A DNA stretch of 64,000 bases from Singulisphaera sp045290345 (GTDB taxonomy: Bacteria > Planctomycetota > Planctomycetia > Isosphaerales > Isosphaeraceae), in contig NZ_CP155447.1 of the NCBI RefSeq assembly GCF_045290345.1, positions 8,804,001 through 8,868,000 on the forward strand, in the 5' to 3' direction. The notes beneath the pieces are model-generated. The model made no database searches and was not told where the DNA came from. It saw only the letters and a program-made list of their open reading frames with translations. Below are positions 9,017-17,065 of this stretch, in pieces (the first letter of the stretch is position 1; every line of letters starts with the position of its first letter). The position numbers and the translations under genes were made by a program.

Positions 9017-9898
9017 TTGAGTTCGGATCTCGATACGACGGTGGAATCGCTGGACCATCCGGTCGACAATGCCCCGGTTCGTTCCCTCGTCCACAAGGGG
9101 CTGACCGTCGAAGGATACTCGCGCGCCGCTGTCCAGACTTATTGGCGGATCCCTGAACTGAAGCTGGGCTTTGACCTCGGAGGTCAGCCCTGGTCGTTCA
9201 TGTCGACGCCGACCTGGTTCCTTTCGCACACCCACCTCGACCATATCGCGGCGCTGCCGGTTTATGTGGCGCGACGGCGGATGATGAAGATGGAGCCGCC
9301 CACCATCTACCTGCCCGCCGAGGCGATCGACGCCGTCGAAATGCTACTTCGAGCGTTCCAAAAGCTCGATCGCGGGCGATTGCCCGCCAAGCTCGTCGGC
9401 GTTGTTCCTGGCCAGGAGATCGAGCTCAGCCGTGAGCTGGTGGTGAAAACGTTCGCGACCAAACACACGATTCCCTCCATCGGCTATCTCGTCTACGAGC
9501 GACGACGGAAACTCAAACCGGAGTACCACGACCTGAGCGGCGAGGAGATTCGCGATATCCGGCTGTCGGGCGTGGAGGTCTCGACCGAAATCCGGATGCC
9601 GAAGATCGCCTACCTGGGGGATACCGCACCCGCGGGGCTCGACGTGCTCCCCGATCTCTATCACGCGGAGATCATCATTCTCGAGATGACCTTCGTCGCG
9701 CCGGGGGACCGCCCCTCGCTTATCCACAAGTACGGACACACCCACCTGGATGACATCATCGCCCGCGCGGATCGGTTCGAAAATGAGGTGATCATCGCCT
9801 CCCATTTCAGCACCCGACTCCACCCAGACCAGATCCAGCGAATCGTCGACAAACGACTGCCGGACTGCCTGCGCGGCCGACTCAAAGTCTGGCTCTGA
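9017..9898 (+). CDS. Metallo-beta-lactamase-fold hydrolase, RNase Z-like
   Basis: 293 residues with the metal-binding HTHLDH motif, a later AYLGDTAPAG aspartate, and HTHLDDI and ASHFSTR histidines toward the C-terminus. This is the layout of the ElaC/RNase Z branch, which cleaves tRNA 3' trailers, or of related phosphodiesterases. The start is taken as TTG 9017 because AAGGAG lies about ten bases upstream. A frame start at 8948 would lie upstream of the candidate promoter. The exact substrate is not decidable here. Confidence 0.75.
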   Translation: MSSDLDTTVESLDHPVDNAPVRSLVHKGLTVEGYSRAAVQTYWRIPELKLGFDLGGQPWSFMSTPTWFLSHTHLDHIAALPVYVARRRMMKMEPPTIYLPAEAIDAVEMLLRAFQKLDRGRLPAKLVGVVPGQEIELSRELVVKTFATKHTIPSIGYLVYERRRKLKPEYHDLSGEEIRDIRLSGVEVSTEIRMPKIAYLGDTAPAGLDVLPDLYHAEIIILEMTFVAPGDRPSLIHKYGHTHLDDIIARADRFENEVIIASHFSTRLHPDQIQRIVDKRLPDCLRGRLKVWL

Positions 9899-9934
9899 GT
9901 GAGAGGGAAGGCCGTCGAGGGGGATGAGCCTCGA

Positions 9935-10240
9935 TCAGACCTCGACCCAGACTTCGTCACCACGGACTTCGCACCGGAATCGATGCAGGGTGTTGCCTCC
10001 CATCGTCGTGCAGCGGCCGGTTGCGAGCTGGAACCGCCAGCGATGGAGAGGACAGACCGCCTCCCCGTCCTCGATCCATCCCTGTCCCATCGACCCGTTG
10101 GCGTGAGGGCAGCGGCCAATTAGTGCGTGGAACCGACCGCCATCATTGAAGATGGCAATCCCAAGCCCATCCACCTCGACGGGTAAACCTCGTCCTTCGG
10201 CCACGTCATCGACATCACAGACCTTGGAGAAAGATGCCAT
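9935..10240 (-). CDS. Rieske [2Fe-2S] ferredoxin-like protein
   Basis: A 101-residue protein made of a single Rieske domain. The cluster ligands are all present: C44-x-H46 and C63-x2-H66 (CPH and CPLH). Such single-domain proteins act as electron donors to oxygenases, or as NirD-like subunits. No oxygenase or nitrite reductase partner is nearby. ATG at 10240, with only a weak AAAGAG upstream. It is convergent with the MBL-fold gene. Confidence 0.85.
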   Translation of the reverse strand: MASFSKVCDVDDVAEGRGLPVEVDGLGIAIFNDGGRFHALIGRCPHANGSMGQGWIEDGEAVCPLHRWRFQLATGRCTTMGGNTLHRFRCEVRGDEVWVEV

Positions 10241-10384
10241 GCAATCACGCTCTTTGACATGAAAGAAAGAGGACTGAAACGAAGGGCCTAGGACTTGCGT
10301 CGGAGACTAATCTCTGATTACAGTTTAGCGAACCAGTCGGCCGACTCCCTCCCAACCGACCTTTTTGATTGAGACATCCTTGGC

Positions 10385-11308
10385 ATGAGCTGTCGTCATG
10401 GTGTGGTCTCCTGGCTGAGTCTACTCATGGCCGTCGGCTTTTCGGGCTGCGATGGCGAAGCAAGCTCACGTCCGGACCTGGTCTGGGGGATCCACGGAAC
10501 GCGACCGGGCTGGTTGCACAAACCCAGGGCGGCCGCGTTCGATGGTCAGGATCGGCTCTACATGGCCGATCTTACTGACCGAATTCAGGCCTTCGACCGC
10601 AATGGGAAATACATTCTGGGGTGGCGAACGCCCGACTTCAACGTTGACGGGCCGAGTGGTTTGACCGTGGACCGGTACGGCAGGCTACTCGTTTCGGACA
10701 CCCATTTTTATCGCGTGCTGGTTTACTCGCTCAAGGGCGAGCTCTTGTTTCAGCTCGGTGACGGGGTGCAGGCGACGACCCCGGGGCGATTCGGCTATCC
10801 GACCGACGCCGTGATCGACCGAGCGGGCAATTTTTATGTGGGCGATTACGGCGATTACGACCGGATCCAGGTCTTTTCTCCGGAAGGCAAGTGGCTTCGC
10901 CAGTGGGGAGGGCACGGCTATGCGCTGGGGGAGTTCCTCAAGCCCAGGGCCCTGGCCATCGACGACCAGGATCGGATCTATGTGGCCGATAGCTGTAACC
11001 ATCGGATCCAGGTCTTCGATACGATGGGCAAGCTTCTGTTTCATTGGGGAACGCGTGGTGATGCCCCTGGGCAATTGAGCTATCCCTACGACCTGGCGAT
11101 CGGCCCTGACCATGCTCTCTATGTCTGCGAGTATGGGAATCACCGCGTCCAGAAGTTCAGCCTCGAGGGTCAATCACTTGGGGTTTGGGGGAGCGCGGGG
11201 CGCGGGCCCGGTCAGCTCTATAACCCGTTCGCTCTCGCCATTGACCACACGGGCGCGATCTCGGTCATTGACTCGAACAATCATCGCGTGCAGCGGTTCC
11301 GTATGTAA
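10385..11308 (+). CDS. NHL-repeat lipoprotein
   Basis: 307 residues. A lipoprotein signal (hydrophobic core then GFSGC, Cys at about 21) precedes a beta-propeller of about six NHL repeats, seen as recurring DxxGRLLVSDTHFYRVLVY, DRAGNFYVGD and DDQDRIYVADSCNHRIQVF units. NHL propellers bind proteins, peptides or RNA; an exported one most likely binds envelope protein or polysaccharide. The next gene, a giant VWA protein, starts 29 bases downstream, so this may be the first gene of that operon. Confidence 0.85.
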   Translation: MSCRHGVVSWLSLLMAVGFSGCDGEASSRPDLVWGIHGTRPGWLHKPRAAAFDGQDRLYMADLTDRIQAFDRNGKYILGWRTPDFNVDGPSGLTVDRYGRLLVSDTHFYRVLVYSLKGELLFQLGDGVQATTPGRFGYPTDAVIDRAGNFYVGDYGDYDRIQVFSPEGKWLRQWGGHGYALGEFLKPRALAIDDQDRIYVADSCNHRIQVFDTMGKLLFHWGTRGDAPGQLSYPYDLAIGPDHALYVCEYGNHRVQKFSLEGQSLGVWGSAGRGPGQLYNPFALAIDHTGAISVIDSNNHRVQRFRM

Positions 11309-11337
11309 GTGGGGTAACGACGGAGGCGTAGGCCACG

Positions 11338-14300
11338 ATGTTCGGAAAACTCTCGGTCTCGGTAGGTCATCCCTGGTGGTTGATCCTGCTGCCGATCCTC
11401 ATCCCGCCCCTGGTTTTGCTCAGCTTCCGAAGCCTTTCGGGCCTGGGATCGGTTCGTCGAATCGTTGCCATTCTCTTTCGGTCTGCGGTGGTGACCCTGA
11501 TCGTGCTAGCGTTGGCCGAGCTCCAGATGGTTCGGCGCAGCGATCGACTGACAACAATGTTCCTCCTCGACGGGTCGCAGAGCGTTCCCCGCGAGCTCCA
11601 AGGGCCCGCGCAGGATTACGTCACGGCCGCCTCGAGGAAGCGTCGGAAGGATGATCTGACCGGGGTCATCGTCTTCGGCAAGGCGCCGAGCGTCGAGTCT
11701 CCTCCGGCCCCCACCGAGATCAATCTGCTCGGAATCGAGAGCTCGATCGATTCCGAATACACCGATCTGGCCTCGGCAATCAAACTGGCGCTGGCGACGT
11801 TCCCGGAAGATACTGCGCGGCGGATCGTGATCCTTTCCGACGGCAATGAGAACCGAGGCAACGCGATCGAGCAGGCCCTGTCCGCCAAGAAGCTGGGCGT
11901 GCAGGTCGATACCGTGCCGCTCGAATATCACTATGACCGCGAGGTCCTGGTCGAGAAGGTGTCGATCCCCCCCGATGTGAAGAAGGGGGAAACGGTCAAC
12001 ATCAATGTGGTCATTCGCGCCAGCGAGCCGACACGGGGGACCTTGCAGATTTTCCAGAAGGCCGACAACTACCGCGCGCCTGCCCCCGGCAATGAGACTC
12101 CACAACCGGTCGAGCTCCAACGCGGAATCAACGTCTTCAACCTGAAACAGCAGATCAACGAGCCGAACTTCTACACGTTCGCCGCCGAGTTCGTGCCCGA
12201 AAAAGGGAGCGGCGACCGCCGCGCGATCAACAACGTCGCCGAGGGCTTTACGCACGCTCGAGGGAAAGCGCAAGTCCTCTTGATTGAGGGGACCGCGGGC
12301 GAGCACGTCGAGTTGATTCGAGCCCTTCGTGAAAAAGAGATCGCGGTCACACCGTTGGTCGCCCCTCGGGTCGACGGATCTGGAGGGGTCGGGGGCGATG
12401 CCTTGCCGACCGACCTGGCACAGCTTCAGCCTTATGACTCGGTGATTCTGGCCAACGTTCCCAAAGAGTCGTTTACCGAGTCGCAGCACCAGATCCTGGA
12501 GTCGAACGTCCATGACATGGGCGCGGGTTTGGTGATGATCGGAGGACGCGACAGCTTTGGCGCGGGGGGGTGGATGAACACCCCCGTGGAGAAGGCGCTC
12601 CCGGTCGACATGCAGATCAAGGCGCTCAAGGTCCAAGGGATCGGCGCCATGGTCATGATCATGCACGCCAGCGAGATTCCCGAGGGGAACTACTGGCAGA
12701 AGGTCGTCGCCAAAGCCGCCTTGAACGCCCTCTCAACATACGATTATGCGGGGATGCTTCACTGGGAAGGCCAGGAAGCCTGGCTCTTCACGCTCCGTTC
12801 GATTGGCAGTGGCCGCCCCATCATGCTTCGCGCGATCGATCGCATGACTCCCGGCGATATGCCTGACTTCGACCCTTCGCTCCAGTTGGCCATGAAGGGC
12901 TTGATGCAGGTCAAGGACGCGATGACCCGGCACATCGTGATTATTAGCGACGGCGACCCGACTCCGCCGACTTCGGCGGTGATTCGCCAACTCGTCGCAA
13001 ACAAGATTACGGTGACCTCCGTGCTGACCGCGGCCCATGGCAACGACTTCGGCGCGCAGAGCACGATGCGGAACCTCGCCAATCGGACCAAGGGGCGTTT
13101 CTACAACGTGACCAACCCCAAAGCGCTTCCTCGCATTTATCAGAAAGAGGCGAGGACGATCTCCCGTCCATTGATCTTCGAGCAGGGAACTCCCTGGGCT
13201 CCGAAGGTGAACTACCTGAGTGAACCGGTCATCGGGTTGCCGGCCGAAATTCCCCCGATCAACGGACTCGTTCTGACCAGTCTCAAGGAGAACGAGCTGG
13301 TCGAGGTTCCGCTGACATCCCCGTTGCCGACCGGCCAGGTCAATCCGCTGCTGGCACACTGGACGTACGGCCTGGGTCGGTCCGTGGCCTTCACATCCGA
13401 CGCGGGCAGGCGCTGGGCCAAGGAATGGCCCGACTGGCAGAGTTACGCAGCCTTCTGGTCGCAGATCATCCGCTGGTCGATGCGCCCGGTCGACCGTGGA
13501 AATCTCACCCTCACCGTCAGGCGTGAGGAGGGGAGAATCAAAGTCGTCGTCGATGCCCTGGATAAGGAGAACCAGTTCCTCAACTTCCTCCAGATTCAGG
13601 GGAACGTCGTCAGCCCCGACCTCAAGCGGTCGTCGGTCGAGCTGGTGCAGGTCGCTCCCGGGAAATACGAGGGGACCGTCGAGGACGCCGAGGCCAGCGG
13701 AAACTACTTTGTGAACCTGGGATACCGTGGCTCGGAAGGGATTCAAGGAGTGATCTCGTCCGGGGTCTCGGTCCCCTATTCCGACGAGTACCGCGAGCTC
13801 CGCTCGAATCCGGCGACGCTCGAAAACATCTCCAGCCTGACCGACGGCCAGGTGTCGACCTGGAAGTATTTTCCGGACGGACGAGTCGACCTGCAACGGA
13901 CAATCGACTCGATCGATCACTTCCGTCGCGATGCCACCCTGGTCAATCCCCGCTCTTTTGCCGACCTCTGGCCCACCCTGCTCTGGTTGGCGGTGGTCCT
14001 GTTCCTGGGAGATGTGGCGGTGCGTCGGGTGGCACCGGATATCGACCGGATTCGCAAGTCGGTGGCCGACCAGTGGAAGAAGCTGCGCGGGCAGGAGGTT
14101 GCTCCTCCGGTTGACTACATGGAGAAGCTCAAAACGCGGAAGGCCGAGGTCGGGGAGCAACTTGACCGTTCCCGAGCGGCCGCGCGGTTCGAGGCTCCGC
14201 CCCCTTCGGAAACGGTCGCGGCCGGCGAACCGCTCTTGCAAGAGAATCGGCCAACCGAAGCGAAGCGGCCCGCGAAGTCGACCCCTGATGCGCCTGGACT

Positions 14301-14409
14301 TGGTCCCGATGCGTCGAAGGCCGCCGAGCCCGAGAGCTATACGAATCGGCTTCTCAGGGCCAAGCAGAAGGTCTGGGAAGAACGCGAAAAGAACCAGGAC
14401 AAGCCCTGA
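11338..14409 (+). CDS. Large VWA-domain membrane protein, Bat-like
   Basis: 1,023 residues. Two N-terminal membrane segments (about 13-32 and 41-60) precede a von Willebrand factor A domain with the MIDAS motif DGSQS. A receptor-like beta region follows, then a glutamine amidotransferase-like domain (QVLLIEGTAGEHVELI; MGAGLVMIGGRDSFGAGGW). A second VWA-like segment follows (HIVIISDGDPTPPTSAVI). A membrane helix near residue 880 and a charged, Pro-rich cytoplasmic tail close the protein. GGAGGCG precedes ATG 11338. It leads a MoxR/DUF58/VWA cluster typical of proteins working with MoxR AAA chaperones. Specific role unknown. Confidence 0.8.
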   Translation: MFGKLSVSVGHPWWLILLPILIPPLVLLSFRSLSGLGSVRRIVAILFRSAVVTLIVLALAELQMVRRSDRLTTMFLLDGSQSVPRELQGPAQDYVTAASRKRRKDDLTGVIVFGKAPSVESPPAPTEINLLGIESSIDSEYTDLASAIKLALATFPEDTARRIVILSDGNENRGNAIEQALSAKKLGVQVDTVPLEYHYDREVLVEKVSIPPDVKKGETVNINVVIRASEPTRGTLQIFQKADNYRAPAPGNETPQPVELQRGINVFNLKQQINEPNFYTFAAEFVPEKGSGDRRAINNVAEGFTHARGKAQVLLIEGTAGEHVELIRALREKEIAVTPLVAPRVDGSGGVGGDALPTDLAQLQPYDSVILANVPKESFTESQHQILESNVHDMGAGLVMIGGRDSFGAGGWMNTPVEKALPVDMQIKALKVQGIGAMVMIMHASEIPEGNYWQKVVAKAALNALSTYDYAGMLHWEGQEAWLFTLRSIGSGRPIMLRAIDRMTPGDMPDFDPSLQLAMKGLMQVKDAMTRHIVIISDGDPTPPTSAVIRQLVANKITVTSVLTAAHGNDFGAQSTMRNLANRTKGRFYNVTNPKALPRIYQKEARTISRPLIFEQGTPWAPKVNYLSEPVIGLPAEIPPINGLVLTSLKENELVEVPLTSPLPTGQVNPLLAHWTYGLGRSVAFTSDAGRRWAKEWPDWQSYAAFWSQIIRWSMRPVDRGNLTLTVRREEGRIKVVVDALDKENQFLNFLQIQGNVVSPDLKRSSVELVQVAPGKYEGTVEDAEASGNYFVNLGYRGSEGIQGVISSGVSVPYSDEYRELRSNPATLENISSLTDGQVSTWKYFPDGRVDLQRTIDSIDHFRRDATLVNPRSFADLWPTLLWLAVVLFLGDVAVRRVAPDIDRIRKSVADQWKKLRGQEVAPPVDYMEKLKTRKAEVGEQLDRSRAAARFEAPPPSETVAAGEPLLQENRPTEAKRPAKSTPDAPGLGPDASKAAEPESYTNRLLRAKQKVWEEREKNQDKP

Positions 14410-14465
14410 GACCATCAACCAGGTCGGTGGGCGACGCCCACCCTCGATTTTGAGGACGTACCACG

Positions 14466-15500
14466 ATGTCGACTGCCGAACCTGCCACAATGGAAGCTCA
14501 TGCCGAGGAATTTCGCACGGCCTACCACCGGGTGAAGTCCGAGATCGGCAAGGTGATCGTGGGCCACGACGAGATCGTGCACGGTGTGCTGACCTGTCTG
14601 TTCGTCGGTGGCCACGCGTTGCTTGAAGGGGTTCCCGGCCTGGGGAAGACACTCCTCGTCCGAACCCTGGCCGACTCGCTTTCACTCGACTTCAACCGGA
14701 TCCAGTTCACCCCCGACTTGATGCCGGCCGACATCATCGGCACGAACATCGTGATGGAAGCTCCGGACGGGCGGCGAGTCTTTGAATTTCAGCGCGGACC
14801 GCTCTTTTCCCAGATCGTCCTGGCGGATGAAATCAATCGAGCCACGCCCAAAACCCAGTCGGCCCTTCTGGAAGCGATGCAGGAGCATTCGGTCACCGTG
14901 GGGGGGCACATTCACAAGCTGAAAGAGCCCTTCTTTGTGATGGCGACGCAGAACCCGATCGAGCAGGAGGGAACTTATCCCTTGCCCGAGGCTCAGCTCG
15001 ACCGGTTCCTGTTCAAACTGGTTGTCGGCTACTCGACCCGCGACGAACTGAACGTCATCCTCGACCGGACCACGCGCGGTGAACGACCGCAGGCGGAATC
15101 GGTCATCGACGGCGAGACGCTCATCCGGATGCAGGGGCTGGTCCGACAGGTGATCATCGCGCCTCACGTGCAGGATTACGCGATCCGACTCGGACTGGCC
15201 ACTCACCCCGAGGGGCAGTTCGCTCCCCCGGTCACGAACCAGTACATCCGCTGGGGCAGTAGCCCGCGCGGCGTTCAAACGCTGGTTCTCGCGGCCAAAG
15301 TCCGCGCCTTGCTCGACGGACGGTATAATGTCAGTTTCGAAGATCTGCGTCGGGTTTACTTGCCCGCGCTACGGCACCGCGTGCTCTTGAATTTCGAGGC
15401 GCAGGCCGAAGGAATCGGCTCGGACGAGATCCTGCTCAAGGTACTCGCCGCGGTCCCGGAGAAAGCGGAGGAGACAGCGCCTGTCGCCAAGGCGGGCTGA
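14466..15500 (+). CDS. MoxR-family AAA+ ATPase
   Basis: 344 residues. The Walker A motif (GVPGLGKTLLVRTLA), Walker B (LADEINRATPKTQSALLEAMQE), sensor 1 (MATQNPIEQEGTYPLPEAQLDRF) and the C-terminal lid are complete. MoxR ATPases are chaperones that mature or insert metal into partner proteins, usually VWA/DUF58 proteins encoded beside them, as here. GAGGACG precedes the ATG. It sits 56 bases after the large VWA gene and 39 before the next. Confidence 0.93.
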   Translation: MSTAEPATMEAHAEEFRTAYHRVKSEIGKVIVGHDEIVHGVLTCLFVGGHALLEGVPGLGKTLLVRTLADSLSLDFNRIQFTPDLMPADIIGTNIVMEAPDGRRVFEFQRGPLFSQIVLADEINRATPKTQSALLEAMQEHSVTVGGHIHKLKEPFFVMATQNPIEQEGTYPLPEAQLDRFLFKLVVGYSTRDELNVILDRTTRGERPQAESVIDGETLIRMQGLVRQVIIAPHVQDYAIRLGLATHPEGQFAPPVTNQYIRWGSSPRGVQTLVLAAKVRALLDGRYNVSFEDLRRVYLPALRHRVLLNFEAQAEGIGSDEILLKVLAAVPEKAEETAPVAKAG

Positions 15501-15539
15501 CGGTGACGGAGGAGTCGACACCCTAGGAGATCGCACCCC

Positions 15540-15902
15540 ATGTACGACATTTATAATCCCCCCCCTGCCCCCGTGGCCTGGAATCCCCCCCAGCCCGAAC
15601 GCCTTTTCTATACCCGTGGAGACCTGACCTGCCTCGCCACGCTTTGCGCCACTTTGTTTGCCGCCTCGATCCTCATCTGGAGTTCCGAGCCGACGGTGGC
15701 GTTCATCACGGCCTTGGGGGGAAGCCTTGTAATTCTCGAGAGCTGGTTCACCGCGCTCGGTTTCATGCACCGTCGCCGTTCGCTGAGCGTGAAGGCGCGT
15801 TGGACCATCTTCGTCGCCGCCCTGGTCCCCTGGTTGGTCGGCCTTGGAATTGCCGCGACCTTGATGCTCGGTCTCTTCTACGTCTCCGACTGGTTTAGCT
15901 GA
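15540..15902 (+). CDS. Small three-helix membrane protein in the MoxR cluster
   Basis: 120 residues. A Pro-rich cytoplasmic start (about 25 residues) is followed by three hydrophobic segments (about 30-48, 53-72, 88-115). AGGAGA lies upstream of ATG 15540. No family is recognised. Its fixed place between moxR and the DUF58 gene suggests a membrane partner of that complex. Confidence 0.65.
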   Translation: MYDIYNPPPAPVAWNPPQPERLFYTRGDLTCLATLCATLFAASILIWSSEPTVAFITALGGSLVILESWFTALGFMHRRRSLSVKARWTIFVAALVPWLVGLGIAATLMLGLFYVSDWFS

Positions 15903-16000
15903 GCGAGTTCCGAACCGGAGTCTCGGGAGGACCGGGGGGCGTTCCCCCTCTCCTTGGACTCCTCCGTGAATGAAGCCATCCTCCAGGGATCGAGTCGCCG

Positions 16001-16894
16001 ATGCCGGAAACCAAGGTCACTCCCCTGCTCGACCCCGAATTTCTCCACAAGCTCGAACATCTCGAGCTTGTGAGTCGGAAAATCTTCGTCGGCCGCATGA
16101 AGGGAGAACGAAAGAGTAAGCGGCGAGGCTCGTCGGTGGAATTCGCCGACCACCGCAACTACTCGATCGGCGACGACCTCCGGCATATCGATTGGAACGT
16201 CTACGGCCGGCTCGACAAGTTGTTCCTCAAGCTCTTTCTCGAGGAGGAAGATCTTCACTTTTACACGTTGCTCGATACCAGCCTGTCGATGGACTTTGGC
16301 GATCCCACCAAGCTTCAATACGGCAAGCAAGTGGCGGCCGCCCTCTCCTTCATCGGCCTGGTGAATCACGATCGGGTGCTGCTCGACACGTTCAGCTCGA
16401 AGCTCGACGGCGGAATGCCCAGCATTCGCGGTCGATCGCAGATGTGGCGCGTGGTGCAATATCTCGATCAGTTGAACGCCAGCGGTTCGAGCAACCTGAC
16501 GGCCGCCGCCCGCGCCTTCGCGATCAAGCATTCGGGCAAAGGCGTCGTCGTCGTGATTTCCGACTTTCTCGACAAACGGGGCTACGAGGAAGCGCTCCGT
16601 TATCTGGTGGCCAGGAACATGGATATCTATGTCATTCATGTCCTCAGTCAGGAAGAGGTCGAGCCCGAACTCGTGGGCGACCTCAGGCTCGTTGACTGCG
16701 AGGACGAGGATGTGGCCGAGATTTCCGTGAGTGCCCCGTTGCTGAAACGGTACAAGGATAACCTCAACGCCTTCGTCGGCGGGCTCAAGGACTGGTGCAC
16801 CAAGCGGGGAATCACCTATATTTTTACGACGAACCATAATCCGTTCGACAAACTGATTCTGAACTACCTCCGCGAACGCGGGCTGGTGAAGTAA
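16001..16894 (+). CDS. DUF58 protein with VWA-like fold
   Basis: 297 residues. The DUF58 signature is clear: EFADHRNYSIGDDLRHIDW near residue 50, followed by a VWA-like domain with the metal site DTSLSM and a later VISDFLDKRG. DUF58 proteins are the usual soluble partners of MoxR ATPases. The start is ATG 16001 after AGGGATCG. The 98-base gap to the previous gene shows no terminator. Confidence 0.9.
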   Translation: MPETKVTPLLDPEFLHKLEHLELVSRKIFVGRMKGERKSKRRGSSVEFADHRNYSIGDDLRHIDWNVYGRLDKLFLKLFLEEEDLHFYTLLDTSLSMDFGDPTKLQYGKQVAAALSFIGLVNHDRVLLDTFSSKLDGGMPSIRGRSQMWRVVQYLDQLNASGSSNLTAAARAFAIKHSGKGVVVVISDFLDKRGYEEALRYLVARNMDIYVIHVLSQEEVEPELVGDLRLVDCEDEDVAEISVSAPLLKRYKDNLNAFVGGLKDWCTKRGITYIFTTNHNPFDKLILNYLRERGLVK

Positions 16895-16918
16895 GACTTC
16901 TGGCGAGGCTTGTCTGTC

Positions 16919-17044
16919 ATGGTGAACGACCCTTGGGTCTTTTTCGGAGTGTCGGGAGCGATCGTCGCCTACCTGCTTTATATGATGATTCGAAGGCGCA
17001 AGGGGGAACGGCCCGGTTCGTTGGACCGGGAACCGGACCTCTGA
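16919..17044 (+). CDS. 41-residue single-pass membrane microprotein
   Basis: A short frame sits in the 171 bases between the DUF58 and second VWA genes. It encodes MVNDPWVFFGVSGAIVAYLL, then YMMIRRRKGE and a charged tail ending LDREPDL. One hydrophobic helix is followed by an Arg/Lys cluster, the expected Nout-Cin orientation. It fills the gap with 24 bases on its left and 21 on its right. The ribosome site is weak (GGCGAGG). No homology is claimed; placement and composition are the evidence. Confidence 0.6.
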   Translation: MVNDPWVFFGVSGAIVAYLLYMMIRRRKGERPGSLDREPDL

Positions 17045-17065
17045 GCCCGGACGGGAGACGGCGGA

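Noticed and set aside
11506..12666. 386-codon minus-strand frame
   Set aside because: Opposite the VWA domain, low-complexity Asp/Leu/Arg composition and no family pattern.
12733..14685. Long minus-strand frame (650 codons) opposite the large VWA gene
   Set aside because: Arg/Pro/Gly-rich, no motif, and it overlaps two well-supported plus-strand genes.
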